A DNA stretch of 64,000 nt. Source: Bacteroidota bacterium. GTDB taxonomy: Bacteria; Bacteroidota; Bacteroidia; 2-12-FULL-35-15. This document shows, piece after piece, positions 39,401 to 50,100 of this stretch (within the stretch, counting starts at the first letter, position 1; the number at the start of each line of letters is the position of its first letter). Position numbers and translations under genes: made by a program. The notes beneath the pieces are model-generated. The model was not told where the DNA came from. It was given only the letters and a program-made list of their open reading frames with translations, and searched no databases. Location of the stretch: positions 1 to 64,000 of the forward strand of contig JAJTCJ010000027.1 in NCBI GenBank assembly GCA_021323165.1, read 5' to 3'.

Positions 39401-40194
39401 GTGCTTGTAGTTTGTGTTGTCGTACTTTCTCCTGTGGTGTTTGCATTATCAGTTGCACTCCAGGTATAGGTCGCAGGAATATTACTTGTAAAAGGGAGGC
39501 TAACTGTTCCGCCACTGCAAATAGTTGCTGTTCCGGAGCTTGTAATAACCGGAGCAGGGTTAACTGTTATAACAGTGGTTATCGGACTTCCTGTACAGCC
39601 GTTAGCTGAAGGAGTTATTGTATAGGTTGCAGTTCCCGGTGTTGAGCCTGTGTTTGTGAGGAACTGTACAATTGCCGCGTTCGAAGAAGGTGTTGCCCCT
39701 GTAACTCCCGATTGACTTACCGTCCATGAAAAACTGGCTCCACCAACATTACTGCTAAGTGAAATTCCTGAACTGCTGTTACTGCAGATAGTTTGAGCAG
39801 ATGGCGTAGCTGTTACATTTGGGATCGGATTAACATTCACAATAATAGAAGCACTGGTCACATTCGATACCGCATCAGTTACAATTAAAGTATAAGTTGT
39901 TGTTGAGGTTGGTGAAGCAGACGGATTAGCAGTGGTTGTAGAGCTTAATCCGACTGAAGGAGACCATGAGTAGGTATAAGGTGGTGATCCTCCGGTGGCA
40001 GATGGAGACCCCCCAATAGTTAATGAACTTCCAAGACAGATGGAAGTATTGGTTCCTGCATTTGCAGTTAATTGCGCATAGGAATGCATAGTTCCAATAC
40101 TTAAAAAAAAGATCAATAAAAATTTTAATCTTTCCTTGTTGCTTAAAAGTCCTTTCATGATCAAATGTTTATTTGTTAAAATACTCTTATTCAT
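36433..40194 (-). CDS. Large secreted adhesin-like protein with PKD/Ig-like and SprB-type repeats and T9SS sorting domain
   Basis: Multiple repeats; C-terminus FTVYPNPTKGNIVIDYNL...LDAGIYFIILVKDGKSSLQRLVITK. Confidence 0.9.
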   Translation of the reverse strand: MNKSILTNKHLIMKGLLSNKERLKFLLIFFLSIGTMHSYAQLTANAGTNTSICLGSSLTIGGSPSATGGSPPYTYSWSPSVGLSSTTTANPSASPTSTTTYTLIVTDAVSNVTSASIIVNVNPIPNVTATPSAQTICSNSSSGISLSSNVGGASFSWTVSQSGVTGATPSSNAAIVQFLTNTGSTPGTATYTITPSANGCTGSPITTVITVNPAPVITSSGTATICSGGTVSLPFTSNIPATYTWSATDNANTTGESTTTQTTSTLNNTITSIAPSTTNVSYTVQPTSLNGCYGNFYPITVTVNSVPVINATPASSTICGGTTTNITLSSSLGGTSYSWTATQSGVSGASSGGTSIISQTLNTTGGVTGTATYSATGTSAGCVSNPISITVTVNPTPSVGVNSTTICAGGSANLTCTAIPSGGTYLWSPGGSTSSSINVSPSSTTGYSCTYTKSGCQQTGFGTVTVNNPPVASFSYLGTPFCQGAGNPSPTFSGGGTAGTFSSTAGLVIINTSTGQIDLAASTPGTYVVTNTIPASGGCAAVSANSTITITAPSNATFNYPSSVFCQNAPDPSPTLAGGASAGTFTSSPAGMVINSSTGVINLGITSPGTYTVTNTIAAGGGCPAGSATFNVTVNGLPSVTTSNNGPLCPGASLGLSANSIAGGTYSWTGPSGFSSTLQNPFISNVTSANAGVYTLTVTANGCSNTSTTNVIVNSLMTLTSTSANVSCNGVCDAIATVNAAGGSGPYLYQWSDVATQTTQTATGLCASTYYVIVTDINGCTASDTLTISEPSLLNANPTTTNANCYGACNGTAFTSPTGGTASYTYSWSPGGQTTSSISSLCAGIYTVTVTDANGCNTTQNVIVTEPGPLTLSTGSNQMICAGDTATLTGTVSGGVLPYSFSWSNGGTSSSISVAPVVTSSYTLNVTDNIGCISIPSTVTVIVSPLADITGQVSYSGGSLSSGMNTAVLYPTTSFDTLMITTVDASGNYTFTSVAQGDYLIKIFADTTAYPSLIPTYYGDAFLWDSASVITHACAATIANVMMNESASLIGPGVISGVVEEGNGFDRIPGDPIPGVDIKLGRNPGGQLVTNTQTGASGGYTFTGIPVNLPGEYYTIYVDIPGIDRDSTHSVVVTSTSTTFPGMDYVADSTDVYPVQLSVGITKLKIETAFTVYPNPTKGNIVIDYNLTNNSNVCLGVYNPLGVLIAEPVNTKQASGNYKQTITLEDHKLDAGIYFIILVKDGKSSLQRLVITK

Positions 40195-43100
40195 TAATTA
40201 CCAATCGTAGTATACTGCTTTTGCCATTGACCCTCAGGGATACAAAATAAACTCCGTTTGTTAACCTTGAATGCCCTTCATTATTTATTTTGTACTTATA
40301 TGTTCCGGACACTTGTTTTTCTTCCGCAAGATCTATCACTTTCACGCCAAGAACGTTGTAAACTCCAAGTGAAATAACCGCATCATTGGTAATTGTATAT
40401 TCTACCGAAGCGAAACCATTTGCAGGATTTGGATATACACTGAAGGTATTAGATGCACTCTGAGAAGAAAGATTATTTGCAGTTCCTGTTGTTATATTGT
40501 TAACAATGTAAATGACAGTGGAGTCAACATAATAATCAAGATTCAGATAACTGTCATTCGTTGAGTCGACAGTGAATGTATAAGAAGAATCTCTGCCAAG
40601 ACCAGGAATATCAGCATATACAGTATAGTCGCCATAGGCAACATTGGAAAATGAATACACTCCATTTCCATCAGTAGTTGTATTTGTCACAAGAGCTCCT
40701 CCCGGATTTCTTCCTAACTTAACATCAACCCCTGGGATCGGATCGCCTGGTGCTCTGCCGAATCCAAGGTCTTCACGAACAATTCCCTGAAGATATCCCG
40801 GACCGGTTGATCCAAGTTCTTCAACAGTTATAATATTAAAAGTGTCGTTCATCGCGCAGTCATGGCTTACCACTGTTGCAGAATCCCAAAGGAATACGTT
40901 CCCGTAATATGTTGGAACGAGCGTAGTATATGACGCATTAGGAAATACTTTGATCAGATAATCGCTATGATTAACAGAAGGAAAATAATAATTACCGGCT
41001 CCATCGGTTGTTGCTACACCTATCGTATCAAAATTGGTAAGATATGGTTGGTATTTGTAAAGCACCACAGAGCTACCGTTAACAGTACCACTTGTATATG
41101 TGACAGTACCGTAAATATCAGTGCTTGGAGTAACACTTACACTTGTTGATCCTCCGCCTACAAAACATCCTGCAGCATCTACTGCAGAAATGGTGAAAGA
41201 TGTGCCCCCTATAGGAGAAGTATTAACTGTTTCACCGTAAAGATAGCTTCCGCCCATATCCCATGTATAAACATAAGGCGCACTTCCACCACTTACACCA
41301 GCAGTTAAACTTGCAGTATCAGCATAACATATTGTAACAGGTGCAGGTGAATTAAGTGTCATTTGAGTGTTCGCGTACACATAGATCGAATCCATTAAAG
41401 GACAACCGGAAAGAGTGTCTACAACAAAATATTCTGTGCTTACAGAAGGTGAAGCGATTACTTCACTTCCCTGTGTGATGTTCAGATCAGCTGTTGGACT
41501 CCACGTTGTACTTGGTTTTCCGCCCATTACAGTTAATGTAATAGAGCTTCCAAAACACATGGTATCGGCTGCCTGAGCAAATGAAAGCTGAGGAACCAAA
41601 AAGTCAACGGGAGTCTGGGTTACACACCCGTTATTGTTTGTGGTAGTTAAAGTGTATGTTGTTGAAACGGTTGGAGTAATAACTGTGTTCAATGTATTTG
41701 TTGAAGTCACTCCGGTTGCAGGGGTCCATGAATAAGTCATAACAGTATCATCAACTTTAAACCTGATGGTCCAGCCTTTTAAATTTCCGTCATCACCTCC
41801 GATATGATCCTGTACACTTAATACCCAACCGCCATTTGGGTTTCCTAAAAGTGTTCTGAAATCTCCCTGTGGAACAAACTGGCCAGTAAACGGTGTACCT
41901 GCAGATCCAATGTACTGACCTGCATCCATTCTGAATTCTGTTCCGAAATAAGTATTATTCTCATCGCTTCCATTGCTTTGTGATAAAGTGATGTAGCTTC
42001 CTGTAGGAGTATAGATCCCAATATCAAGGTCAGCTGAATAGGTATGATATAAACTGTCAATGGTTACAGACATTAATGCATCACAAGCACATGTAGAGCT
42101 AAGTCCGCTTACATTGATAGTATCATAAACGTTTCCGCCAAGGAGGTCACTTATAGAATCATTTGTTGTTTTATGAATCGGAGGGTCAGGAAAATAAACA
42201 TTAGAAATGGCTGTAGCGTTTATGTTCATACTTGATCCGCTGCATATTGTTGTAAATCCGCCTTGAGCGGGATTGATCATTGTTATCGATGGTCCGGCAA
42301 TACTGTTAATGTTAACTGTATCCATATCAGAACAACCGTTGGCACTTACATACTGAAGAAAGAATGTTCCTGGGGAGATCACATTCGTTGTTTGTGTTGT
42401 GGCTTCGTTGCTCCAGTAATATCCATTGCCGCTTGGGCCCGCATCAAGAGTAACACTTGCTCCATAACACACCGACTGATCCGGTCCAAGATCAACTACA
42501 GGAGGCGCTATGGTGCATTTTCTCCAGATCTCTGCTCCGCCCATACCAAACGCTCTTTTTCCTCCTCCGGAATAATATTCTCCGCTATAATAAACATTGT
42601 TTCCAAAGCCTGTTATAGCACCATAATAACCATGTCTGTTTGAATCGCCAAAGCCATTATTATTCGAAACAGTAAAAGTTGTTCCGTTAGATGAGTAGCT
42701 GATGAGGCCTGTAGAGGAGCTGCCCACAGCGCATATCCAGAGTTTTCCATCCGCAACATTAAGACTTGTGATCCGCGAGTGAGAATACGGTAATTGCTGA
42801 ACCATTGTCCAGTTAATCTCATCACTTGACCTCCAAACCTGTGCACCGACAGTGTTGTTTTCCACAGCAACGTATATGTATCCGCCAAATGAATTAATCG
42901 CGGTAATGGAATAATTATTTGGGTCACCAAAGCCGGCTGACGCAGTTGGATTCATCACCCAGTTGTTGCCGTCTACCGAACTGTAAAGATTTGCCCCTGT
43001 TGTTCCGAAGAAGAGCTTGGAACCGTGTTTTGCCACTACATTAATAAGAGCCCCTGAGCTGATTGCATCCAGGTTGAAAACAGTGTCCCATGCGCCTCCA

Positions 43101-43597
43101 ATATTAAGAGGGTCGGAACTGTTGTAATGTGATTTCATCATGAATCCATTTTCAGTGATATAGATAGAATCTGCTGATCCTGTTCCTTTGAAAGGAATGA
43201 TGTTCGTCACAAAGTAAGATGATAAATAGTATGTGCTCCAATTTATGCCGTCAGTGGAACGCATGATCCTGGAAGTATCAGGCCAGTTGCTTCGTGAAGA
43301 GATATAGATATTTCCTCCCCCTTCAGTTGTTGAAGTGATTGCATTAACACTTACAGAAATAGGATCAGAAAAAACTTTTGTCCAGGTATACGGATTCCCT
43401 GTTGAGCTTTTATAAACATATCCGCTGTCCATTCCTGTGGCAGCATATAGTTCATTATTAAAAACATTCATTTGAAATACAGTTGAATTCCCTGGATAAC
43501 CAAATCCTGAACTTACTGTTTTTGTCCAGGCATCTTGTGCCATAAGGTTATTGGTGACAAAAAGGAATACGGTTAACTGAAGTAAAATTTTTCTCAT
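40187..43597 (-). CDS. Large secreted protein with proprotein-convertase P-like domain and T9SS sorting domain
   Basis: C-terminus FSVYPNPANGFASVEYTI...NGVYFVSLRVNGKSSILRLVINE; P-like segment DLDIGIYTPTGSYITLSQSNGSDENN. Confidence 0.85.
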   Translation of the reverse strand: MRKILLQLTVFLFVTNNLMAQDAWTKTVSSGFGYPGNSTVFQMNVFNNELYAATGMDSGYVYKSSTGNPYTWTKVFSDPISVSVNAITSTTEGGGNIYISSRSNWPDTSRIMRSTDGINWSTYYLSSYFVTNIIPFKGTGSADSIYITENGFMMKSHYNSSDPLNIGGAWDTVFNLDAISSGALINVVAKHGSKLFFGTTGANLYSSVDGNNWVMNPTASAGFGDPNNYSITAINSFGGYIYVAVENNTVGAQVWRSSDEINWTMVQQLPYSHSRITSLNVADGKLWICAVGSSSTGLISYSSNGTTFTVSNNNGFGDSNRHGYYGAITGFGNNVYYSGEYYSGGGKRAFGMGGAEIWRKCTIAPPVVDLGPDQSVCYGASVTLDAGPSGNGYYWSNEATTQTTNVISPGTFFLQYVSANGCSDMDTVNINSIAGPSITMINPAQGGFTTICSGSSMNINATAISNVYFPDPPIHKTTNDSISDLLGGNVYDTINVSGLSSTCACDALMSVTIDSLYHTYSADLDIGIYTPTGSYITLSQSNGSDENNTYFGTEFRMDAGQYIGSAGTPFTGQFVPQGDFRTLLGNPNGGWVLSVQDHIGGDDGNLKGWTIRFKVDDTVMTYSWTPATGVTSTNTLNTVITPTVSTTYTLTTTNNNGCVTQTPVDFLVPQLSFAQAADTMCFGSSITLTVMGGKPSTTWSPTADLNITQGSEVIASPSVSTEYFVVDTLSGCPLMDSIYVYANTQMTLNSPAPVTICYADTASLTAGVSGGSAPYVYTWDMGGSYLYGETVNTSPIGGTSFTISAVDAAGCFVGGGSTSVSVTPSTDIYGTVTYTSGTVNGSSVVLYKYQPYLTNFDTIGVATTDGAGNYYFPSVNHSDYLIKVFPNASYTTLVPTYYGNVFLWDSATVVSHDCAMNDTFNIITVEELGSTGPGYLQGIVREDLGFGRAPGDPIPGVDVKLGRNPGGALVTNTTTDGNGVYSFSNVAYGDYTVYADIPGLGRDSSYTFTVDSTNDSYLNLDYYVDSTVIYIVNNITTGTANNLSSQSASNTFSVYPNPANGFASVEYTITNDAVISLGVYNVLGVKVIDLAEEKQVSGTYKYKINNEGHSRLTNGVYFVSLRVNGKSSILRLVINE

Positions 43598-43766
43598 TTG
43601 TTTATATTTTATTCTGTGTTAGAGATGGCGTTTCCCAAAACGGATAACGGAGTGCTAAAATAGACCTTTTTGTAATACAAATAACAAATAAATACCTGAT
43701 GTTTAAGCTCTTATAAATTTAAAACAGGAAACGTTTTCAATGGCAAAGGGAACCCTTCGGAGCATT

Positions 43767-43794
43767 GGAAACTTTAAAAACAAAAAATGTTTCT
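43767..43794. promoter_or_regulatory. Putative TetR operator unit 1 (GGAAACTTTAAAAACAAAAAATGTTTCT)
   Basis: Inverted GGAAAC/GTTTCY; same layout as 43848..43875. Confidence 0.6.
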
Positions 43795-43847
43795 TTTTTA
43801 TAATTGAAAATCAACGAGATATATGAATATGCCAAATTATTAATCAA

Positions 43848-43875
43848 GGAAACTTTGGGAATAAAAAATGTTTCC
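43848..43875. promoter_or_regulatory. Putative TetR operator unit 2 (GGAAACTTTGGGAATAAAAAATGTTTCC)
   Basis: Inverted repeat directly 5' of a TAGTTTTG -7 box at 43877-43884. Confidence 0.65.
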
Positions 43876-43902
43876 ATAGTTTTGCGGCCGATTTTAATTA
43901 GC

Positions 43903-44517
43903 ATGGAAACTAAAACAAGAATTTTACACGGTGCCGAAGAGCTTTTTTTTAAGTACGGGATCAAAAGTGTGACAATGGATGATATTGCCAAACACCTGGC
44001 AATTTCTAAAAAAACAATTTACCAGTTTTTTGAAGATAAGAATGAATTGGTTGAAACTCTGATGTCAGTAGCACTTAAAAAAGATGAGTGTGAGTTCAAA
44101 CAAATTCAGACAGATTCCGAGAATGTAATTGTTGAGGTCTTCAACATGATGAAACATATGGGAAATATGTTTTCCAAGATAAATCCGAATATTTTTTATG
44201 ATCTTCAGAAATATCATCCGAATGCCTGGAAACAATTTAAAGTATTCAAGCACGAATGCATGGCTAAAATGGTGGAAGGTTCTATTGAACGCGGAATCAA
44301 AGAAGGATTGGTCAGAACAGATATCAATGCAAAAGTGATTGCACGTCTGAGGATCGAAGAAGTGGAAATGGGCCTTAATCCTGAAATATTTCCTCCCGAT
44401 AAATTTAAAATGTTGGATGTTCAGCTTGCAATGATAGATCATTTTTTACATGGCATCTGCACTTTAAAAGGACATAAACTAATTAATAAATATAAAGAGG
44501 TTACTGAAGAAGAATAA
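43903..44517 (+). CDS. TetR/AcrR-family regulator
   Basis: TRILHGAEELFFKYGIKSVTMDDIAKHLAISKKTIYQFFEDKNELV; start at 43903 preferred. Confidence 0.92.
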   Translation: METKTRILHGAEELFFKYGIKSVTMDDIAKHLAISKKTIYQFFEDKNELVETLMSVALKKDECEFKQIQTDSENVIVEVFNMMKHMGNMFSKINPNIFYDLQKYHPNAWKQFKVFKHECMAKMVEGSIERGIKEGLVRTDINAKVIARLRIEEVEMGLNPEIFPPDKFKMLDVQLAMIDHFLHGICTLKGHKLINKYKEVTEEE

Positions 44518-44546
44518 TCTCAGACTGAAACCATTCAATATCTTCT

Positions 44547-45896
44547 ATGAAAAAAATAATCACTTTGCTCATTTTTGGAATTACTTCTCAGCTGACTTTT
44601 GCTCAGTCGAAAGACAGCGCTGGTAATTCTTTTTCACTTAAGCAGGCCATCGATTACGCAATGCAGCATCAGGTAAATGTTCAGAATGCAATTATTGATG
44701 AGGCTATAGCGCACAAAAAAGTAAATGAGATCATGGGTGCAGGTCTGCCCCAGGTAAACGCAAGTTTTGATTTTAAAAACTTTGTCGAAATCCCAACCAT
44801 GTTTCTACCCGCTGAATTTGTAGGAGGTATGCCGGGAACCTTTATTCCTGTAAAGTTTGGAACACAGTATCAATCCACAGCCGGATTAGATGCTTCACAG
44901 CTTATTTTCAGCGGAGAATATTTTTTAGGTTTAAAAGCATCCAAAGTTTTTGTGGAATTAAGTGAGCGTTCCACTCAAAGAACTAAGATCGAAGCAGCAG
45001 CGGCTGTTAGTAAAGCTTATTATACAGTACTTATTAATGAAGAGCGAATGAAGCTCATGGATGCGAATATTGCCCGGTTAAAAAAAGCAATGGACGACAC
45101 AAAAGCATTGCTTGATAATGGTTTTGTTGAAAAGCTGGATCACGACAGACTTTCAGTTGCATATAATAACATGCTTGTGGAACAGGAAAAGGTACAGCGT
45201 CTATTGAAACTTGGAACGTATCTTTTAAAGTATCAGATGGGAATGTCAATCAATGACAACTTAACCCTTACTGATAAGCTTGCAGATATTAAATTCGAAC
45301 CTCTCACAAATGTTGATGCACAAAAATTCGATTATGAAAAACGTGTTGAATATAGCTTATTTACTGTGCAATATAAGTTAGCAAAACTCGATCTAAAGCG
45401 TCAACGTGTTTCTTATCTGCCTTCAGCTTTTGCTTACGGTAGCTTAAGCGGTGCAGCTCAACGTACCGATCTTGATGTATGGGATACGCAGAAGCCGTGG
45501 TATCCGACAGCAGTGATTGGGTTAAAAGTTAGTATGCCCGTATTTACTGGTTTTGCGCGTCATTCGCGAAACCAACAGGCAAAGCTTGCGGTGCAAAAAG
45601 CAGAAAATAATCTCGAGATGTTAAAACTATCAATTGATCTCGAGCTTGCTTCAACAACCGCTACTTTGCAGAATGCTGCTTCCTCATTAGAGATTCAGAA
45701 AAAAAATATCACTACCGCTGAAGAAGTTTACCGTGTTTCTAAAATAAAATTTGAGAGCGGTGTTGGTTCCAACCTTGAAATGATCACGGCTGAAACAACT
45801 TTAAAAGAAGCCCAGACTAATTATTACAATGCCCTTTTTGATGCTGTCGTTTCAAAGATCGATTTCGATAAAGCGAACGGAACTTTAATTAAATAA
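44547..45896 (+). CDS. TolC-family outer membrane efflux protein
   Basis: TolC helical repeats; signal peptide. Confidence 0.93.
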   Translation: MKKIITLLIFGITSQLTFAQSKDSAGNSFSLKQAIDYAMQHQVNVQNAIIDEAIAHKKVNEIMGAGLPQVNASFDFKNFVEIPTMFLPAEFVGGMPGTFIPVKFGTQYQSTAGLDASQLIFSGEYFLGLKASKVFVELSERSTQRTKIEAAAAVSKAYYTVLINEERMKLMDANIARLKKAMDDTKALLDNGFVEKLDHDRLSVAYNNMLVEQEKVQRLLKLGTYLLKYQMGMSINDNLTLTDKLADIKFEPLTNVDAQKFDYEKRVEYSLFTVQYKLAKLDLKRQRVSYLPSAFAYGSLSGAAQRTDLDVWDTQKPWYPTAVIGLKVSMPVFTGFARHSRNQQAKLAVQKAENNLEMLKLSIDLELASTTATLQNAASSLEIQKKNITTAEEVYRVSKIKFESGVGSNLEMITAETTLKEAQTNYYNALFDAVVSKIDFDKANGTLIK

Positions 45897-45932
45897 GAAC
45901 TCTCACATTCAATAATTCTAAATAAATAAAAA

Positions 45933-47039
45933 ATGAAAAAATTATTTTTACTGCCTGTCTTAGCATTTACGATCATAGCTTGTAATTCTGGTGAAGGTGA
46001 TAAGAAAGCAGAACTTGATAAATTGAAAAAACAGCAGGCGGAGATCAAGGCAAAAATTGATGTGCTTGAAGCAGAGCTAAGCGCGAACGATTCGTCAGCT
46101 TCTGCTATGACAGTATCTGTTATGCCTCTGAAGGCTATGCCTTTCAAAAATTATATCGATGTACAAGGTCGTGTAGATGCTGATGAGAATATTTCCTTAA
46201 GTACAGAAATGCCGGGTACCATAACAAAAATAAATGTGAAGCCGGGCGATGAGGTGAGTGCCGGACAAGTTCTTGCAGAAACTGATGCGCGTGCTGTTAA
46301 TCAACAGATCTCAGATCTTCAGACCAATGCTGCTCTTGTAAATCAGGTTTATGAAAAACAAAAAGCATTGTGGGATCAGAAAATAGGAACTGAGATCCAG
46401 TTCTTACAGGCTAAGACCAACAAGGAAAGTATGGAAAAGAAAATGCAGACTTTGCAGGAGCAGGTACGCATGACTAAAATAATCTCTCCTATCAGTGGAA
46501 CAGTTGACGCTGTTGATATTAAGCTCGGACAGGCAGTCGCACCGGGTATGCCCGCAATACGTGTTATAAATTTTTCAAACTTAAAAGTGAAAGCCGATGT
46601 TGCTGAAAGCTATGCTTCCAAAATCAAAAAGGGAAGTGAAGTGGTTGTTCATTTCCCCGATACAAAGGATTCACTTGTTACGAAGGTTAATTTCGTTTCA
46701 CGCGCTATAAATAATGCCAGCAGAACATTTACTGTAGAAGTATTGCTTGATGATAAAAAAGAATATCACCCGAACATGGTGGCACGTTTGAATATCAATG
46801 ATTATCAATCTCCTCAGCCTGCTATTACTGTTCCTGTTAGGACTATTCAAAAGGATGAGTCGAATCAGTCATTCGTATTTGTGGCTGAAAATGGAATAGC
46901 AAAAAAGCGAATCGTTACTCTTGGAAAAGAATATAAAGGACAGGCTGAAATAACAAGTGGATTAAAAGAAGAGGACATCCTTGTTACTTTAGGTTATGAT
47001 CTTATCAATGATGGTGACAATATCGTTTATAATAAATAA
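45933..47039 (+). CDS. Efflux RND periplasmic adaptor (HlyD/MFP family)
   Basis: Lipobox ACNSG; MPGTITKINVKPGDEVSAGQVLAETD; ISPISGTVDAV. Confidence 0.94.
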   Translation: MKKLFLLPVLAFTIIACNSGEGDKKAELDKLKKQQAEIKAKIDVLEAELSANDSSASAMTVSVMPLKAMPFKNYIDVQGRVDADENISLSTEMPGTITKINVKPGDEVSAGQVLAETDARAVNQQISDLQTNAALVNQVYEKQKALWDQKIGTEIQFLQAKTNKESMEKKMQTLQEQVRMTKIISPISGTVDAVDIKLGQAVAPGMPAIRVINFSNLKVKADVAESYASKIKKGSEVVVHFPDTKDSLVTKVNFVSRAINNASRTFTVEVLLDDKKEYHPNMVARLNINDYQSPQPAITVPVRTIQKDESNQSFVFVAENGIAKKRIVTLGKEYKGQAEITSGLKEEDILVTLGYDLINDGDNIVYNK

Positions 47040-47112
47040 GAGACACATCATCTCTTTTACATAGAAATAAAAGCTATGCGCCTTTGCGTCTTAGCGGTAA
47101 AAAATAAAGTTT

Positions 47113-50100
47113 ATGGATTTTAAAGAATTTAAACCTTCAAGCTGGGCAATCAATAATAAGATCAGTATTTATGTGCTGACATTCATTATTACTGTTTGGG
47201 GAATCAAAAGTTATAACAGCATTCCGAAAGAAAGTTTTCCGGAAATAGTTGTTCCTACTATTTATATCAATACGGTGTATGCAGGTAATTCTCCTGCCAA
47301 TATAGAAAACCTGGTTACAAAGCCTATTGAAAAACAATTGAAAGGTATAGCCGGTGTAAAAAAACTTAACTCAACCTCATTACAGGATGTTTCTGTTATT
47401 ATGGTGGAATTCAATACCAACATGAAAGTTCCTGAAGTAAAGCAAAAGGTTAAAGACGCTGTCGATAAAGCGGCAACAGATCTTCCGAAAGACCTTACCC
47501 GTCAACCTAATGTAATGGAAGTTAACTTTTCTGAAATGCCTATCCTGTATGTTAATCTTGCAGGAAAAATGGATCTCAATAAGCTGAAGAAGTATGCAGA
47601 GGATATGAAGGACCGCATTGAAGGAATGAAAGAGATCTCAAGAGTACAAATGGTTGGGGATCTTGAAAGAGAGATCCAGATCAATGTGGATATGTATAAA
47701 ATGCAGGCGGGAAATTTTTCAAGCTACGATATTTTCAAAGCTGTTTCTGAAGAGAATCTTAATATGTCAGGTGGTCTTGTTCCAATGGATGGGATGAAAC
47801 GTAATCTTACTGTTAAAGGTGAATTTGTAAATGTGGAAGAGATCAGAAATTTGATAATCACCTCCGGATCTGGCGCAAGGGCTTATCTTAAAGATATCGC
47901 GGAAGTACTTGATGCTACAAAAGAACAGGAAAGCTATGCAAGGCTTGAAGGAAAGAATGTAATCACATTACAGGTTATCAAACGAAGCGGAGAGAATCTT
48001 ATTGAAGCCTCTGATAAAATAATTGAGCTTAAAGATGAAATGGTAAAATCGGATTTCCCGAAAGAGATGAAAGTTACCATCACCGGAGATCAGTCTGAAA
48101 AAACAAGGAGCACACTTCATGATCTCATTAATACGATCATTATAGGTTTTCTTCTTGTAACATTTATCCTTATGTTCTTTATGGGAGTTACCAATGCATT
48201 GTTCGTGGCTGCTTCTGTTCCTTTATCAATGTTCATCGCATTCATTTTCATGCCTATAATCGGAGGAGTATTTGATTTCAGCTATACAATGAACATGATT
48301 GTTTTGTTTGCCTTCCTTCTGGCACTCGGAATTGTAGTAGATGATGCTATTGTTGTGATTGAAAACACCCATCGCCTTTTTGAGAACGGGAAACGTGATA
48401 TTAAGATAGCTGCAAAAATGGCCGTAGGAGAGGTTTTTCTACCTGTGCTAAGCGGTACACTTACAACACTTGCTCCATTCGTTCCTTTGTTATTTTGGGG
48501 AGGTATCATTGGGAAATTCATGTTCTATCTTCCGGTCACACTTATCATAGCATTGCTTGCATCTCTGCTTGTAGCTTATATTATTAATCCTGTTTTTGCG
48601 GTCGACTTTATGAAACCTCATGAGCCGGGAAGCCATACACCCAAATGGACCGGTAAGACCACAGGTATGGTTGTGGTAATGGGATTGCTTGCAGTCTTAT
48701 TGCACGCTTCAGGTTCTCATGCTATGGCAAATGTTGTTTTATTTATTCTCGTATTCTCTTTACTGAATAAATTCTATCTCTATAAAGTATTTGAAAAATT
48801 TCAGACAAAGTTATGGCCTACCATTCAGCGGAAATATACTAACCTTCTGCTTAAATTTTTAAAGCGTCCTGCAATGTCGCTTATCGGAATTTTCGTATTG
48901 TTCGTTCTATCCTTGGTTTTCTTTATGGCCCGCAGCCCTAAGGTTGTCTTCTTTCCTCAGGGAGATCCGAACTTCGTTTATGTTTATGTTAAACTTCCTG
49001 TAGGTACAGATCCTGATAAAACAAACAAGGTAATGATGCTTGCAGAACAAAGAGTGAACAGTGTCCTCGGTGATTCGAATCATATTGTAAAATCAGTAAT
49101 TACAAATGTTACAAAAGGAACAACCGATCCTGCCGATCAGGATCAGAGCGATTATCCGAACCGTGGTAAAATAGCGATCTCATTTGTTGATTTCAAGGAT
49201 CGCGAAGGTCAATCCACAAGTGCATATCTTGAAAAGCTTCAGCAGCTAAACTGGAATATCCCGGGTGCGGAAATAAGTGTATCTCAGGAACAGGCCGGTC
49301 CTCCGGTTTCCAAACCGATAAACATAGAGGTGAGAGGAGATAATTTTGATGAGCTTGTAAATAATTCTATAAGATTAAAAAGATATCTCGATCAGCAGAA
49401 AATTGAAGGAGTTGAAAATCTAAAATCGGATTTTGAAACGATTAAACCTGAGATCGTTTTTACAATAGACCGTGAAAGAGCGAACAGGGAAGGCGTTAGT
49501 ACCAGAACAATTGCAGGCGAGATCAGAACTGCGGTGTTTGGATGGGAAGTGAGTAAGTTTCGTGACGAAAATGATCAGTACCCGATCCAGCTTCGTTATA
49601 AATATGATCAGCGTAATAATATTGAAGCATTGCGGAATTTAAAGATCACTTTCCGTGATATGAACATGGGTGGTATTCTTAGAAGTGTTCCTTTGTCAGC
49701 ATTTGCGAATGTTGAATACAGCAATACTTACGGTGGGATCAAACGTAAAATGCAAAAACGTGTTATTACATTATCCTCCAATGTAGTAAGCGGATTTAAT
49801 GAGAATGAAGTTGCTGCGAATGTCCGCTCAGCTATGGCTGGATATGCTCCGCTTGGAAAAGTAGAAGTTGTTATGACCGGACAAGCAGAAGAACAAGCGG
49901 AGACAGGAGAGTTTCTCGGAAACGCATTGCTGATGTCTATTGCTATGATGTTATTTATTCTTGTACTTCAGTTCAATGCGGTTGGAAAACCCATCATCAT
50001 TCTTTCAGAGATCTTTTTTAGTATCATCGGTGTTTTGATCGGAACAGCGTTGTTCAAAATGGATATGAGTATCGTTATGACAGGTGTTGGTATCATTGCT

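Noticed and set aside
38165-39609. Opposite-strand ORFs in the T9SS repeat protein (38165..38365, 39412..39609)
   Set aside because: Shadow ORFs produced by Thr/Ser/Gly-rich repeats.
36433-40194. Tandem DNA repeats as a mobile or CRISPR-like feature
   Set aside because: Repeats are protein-level PKD/Ig-like domains with divergent DNA sequence.
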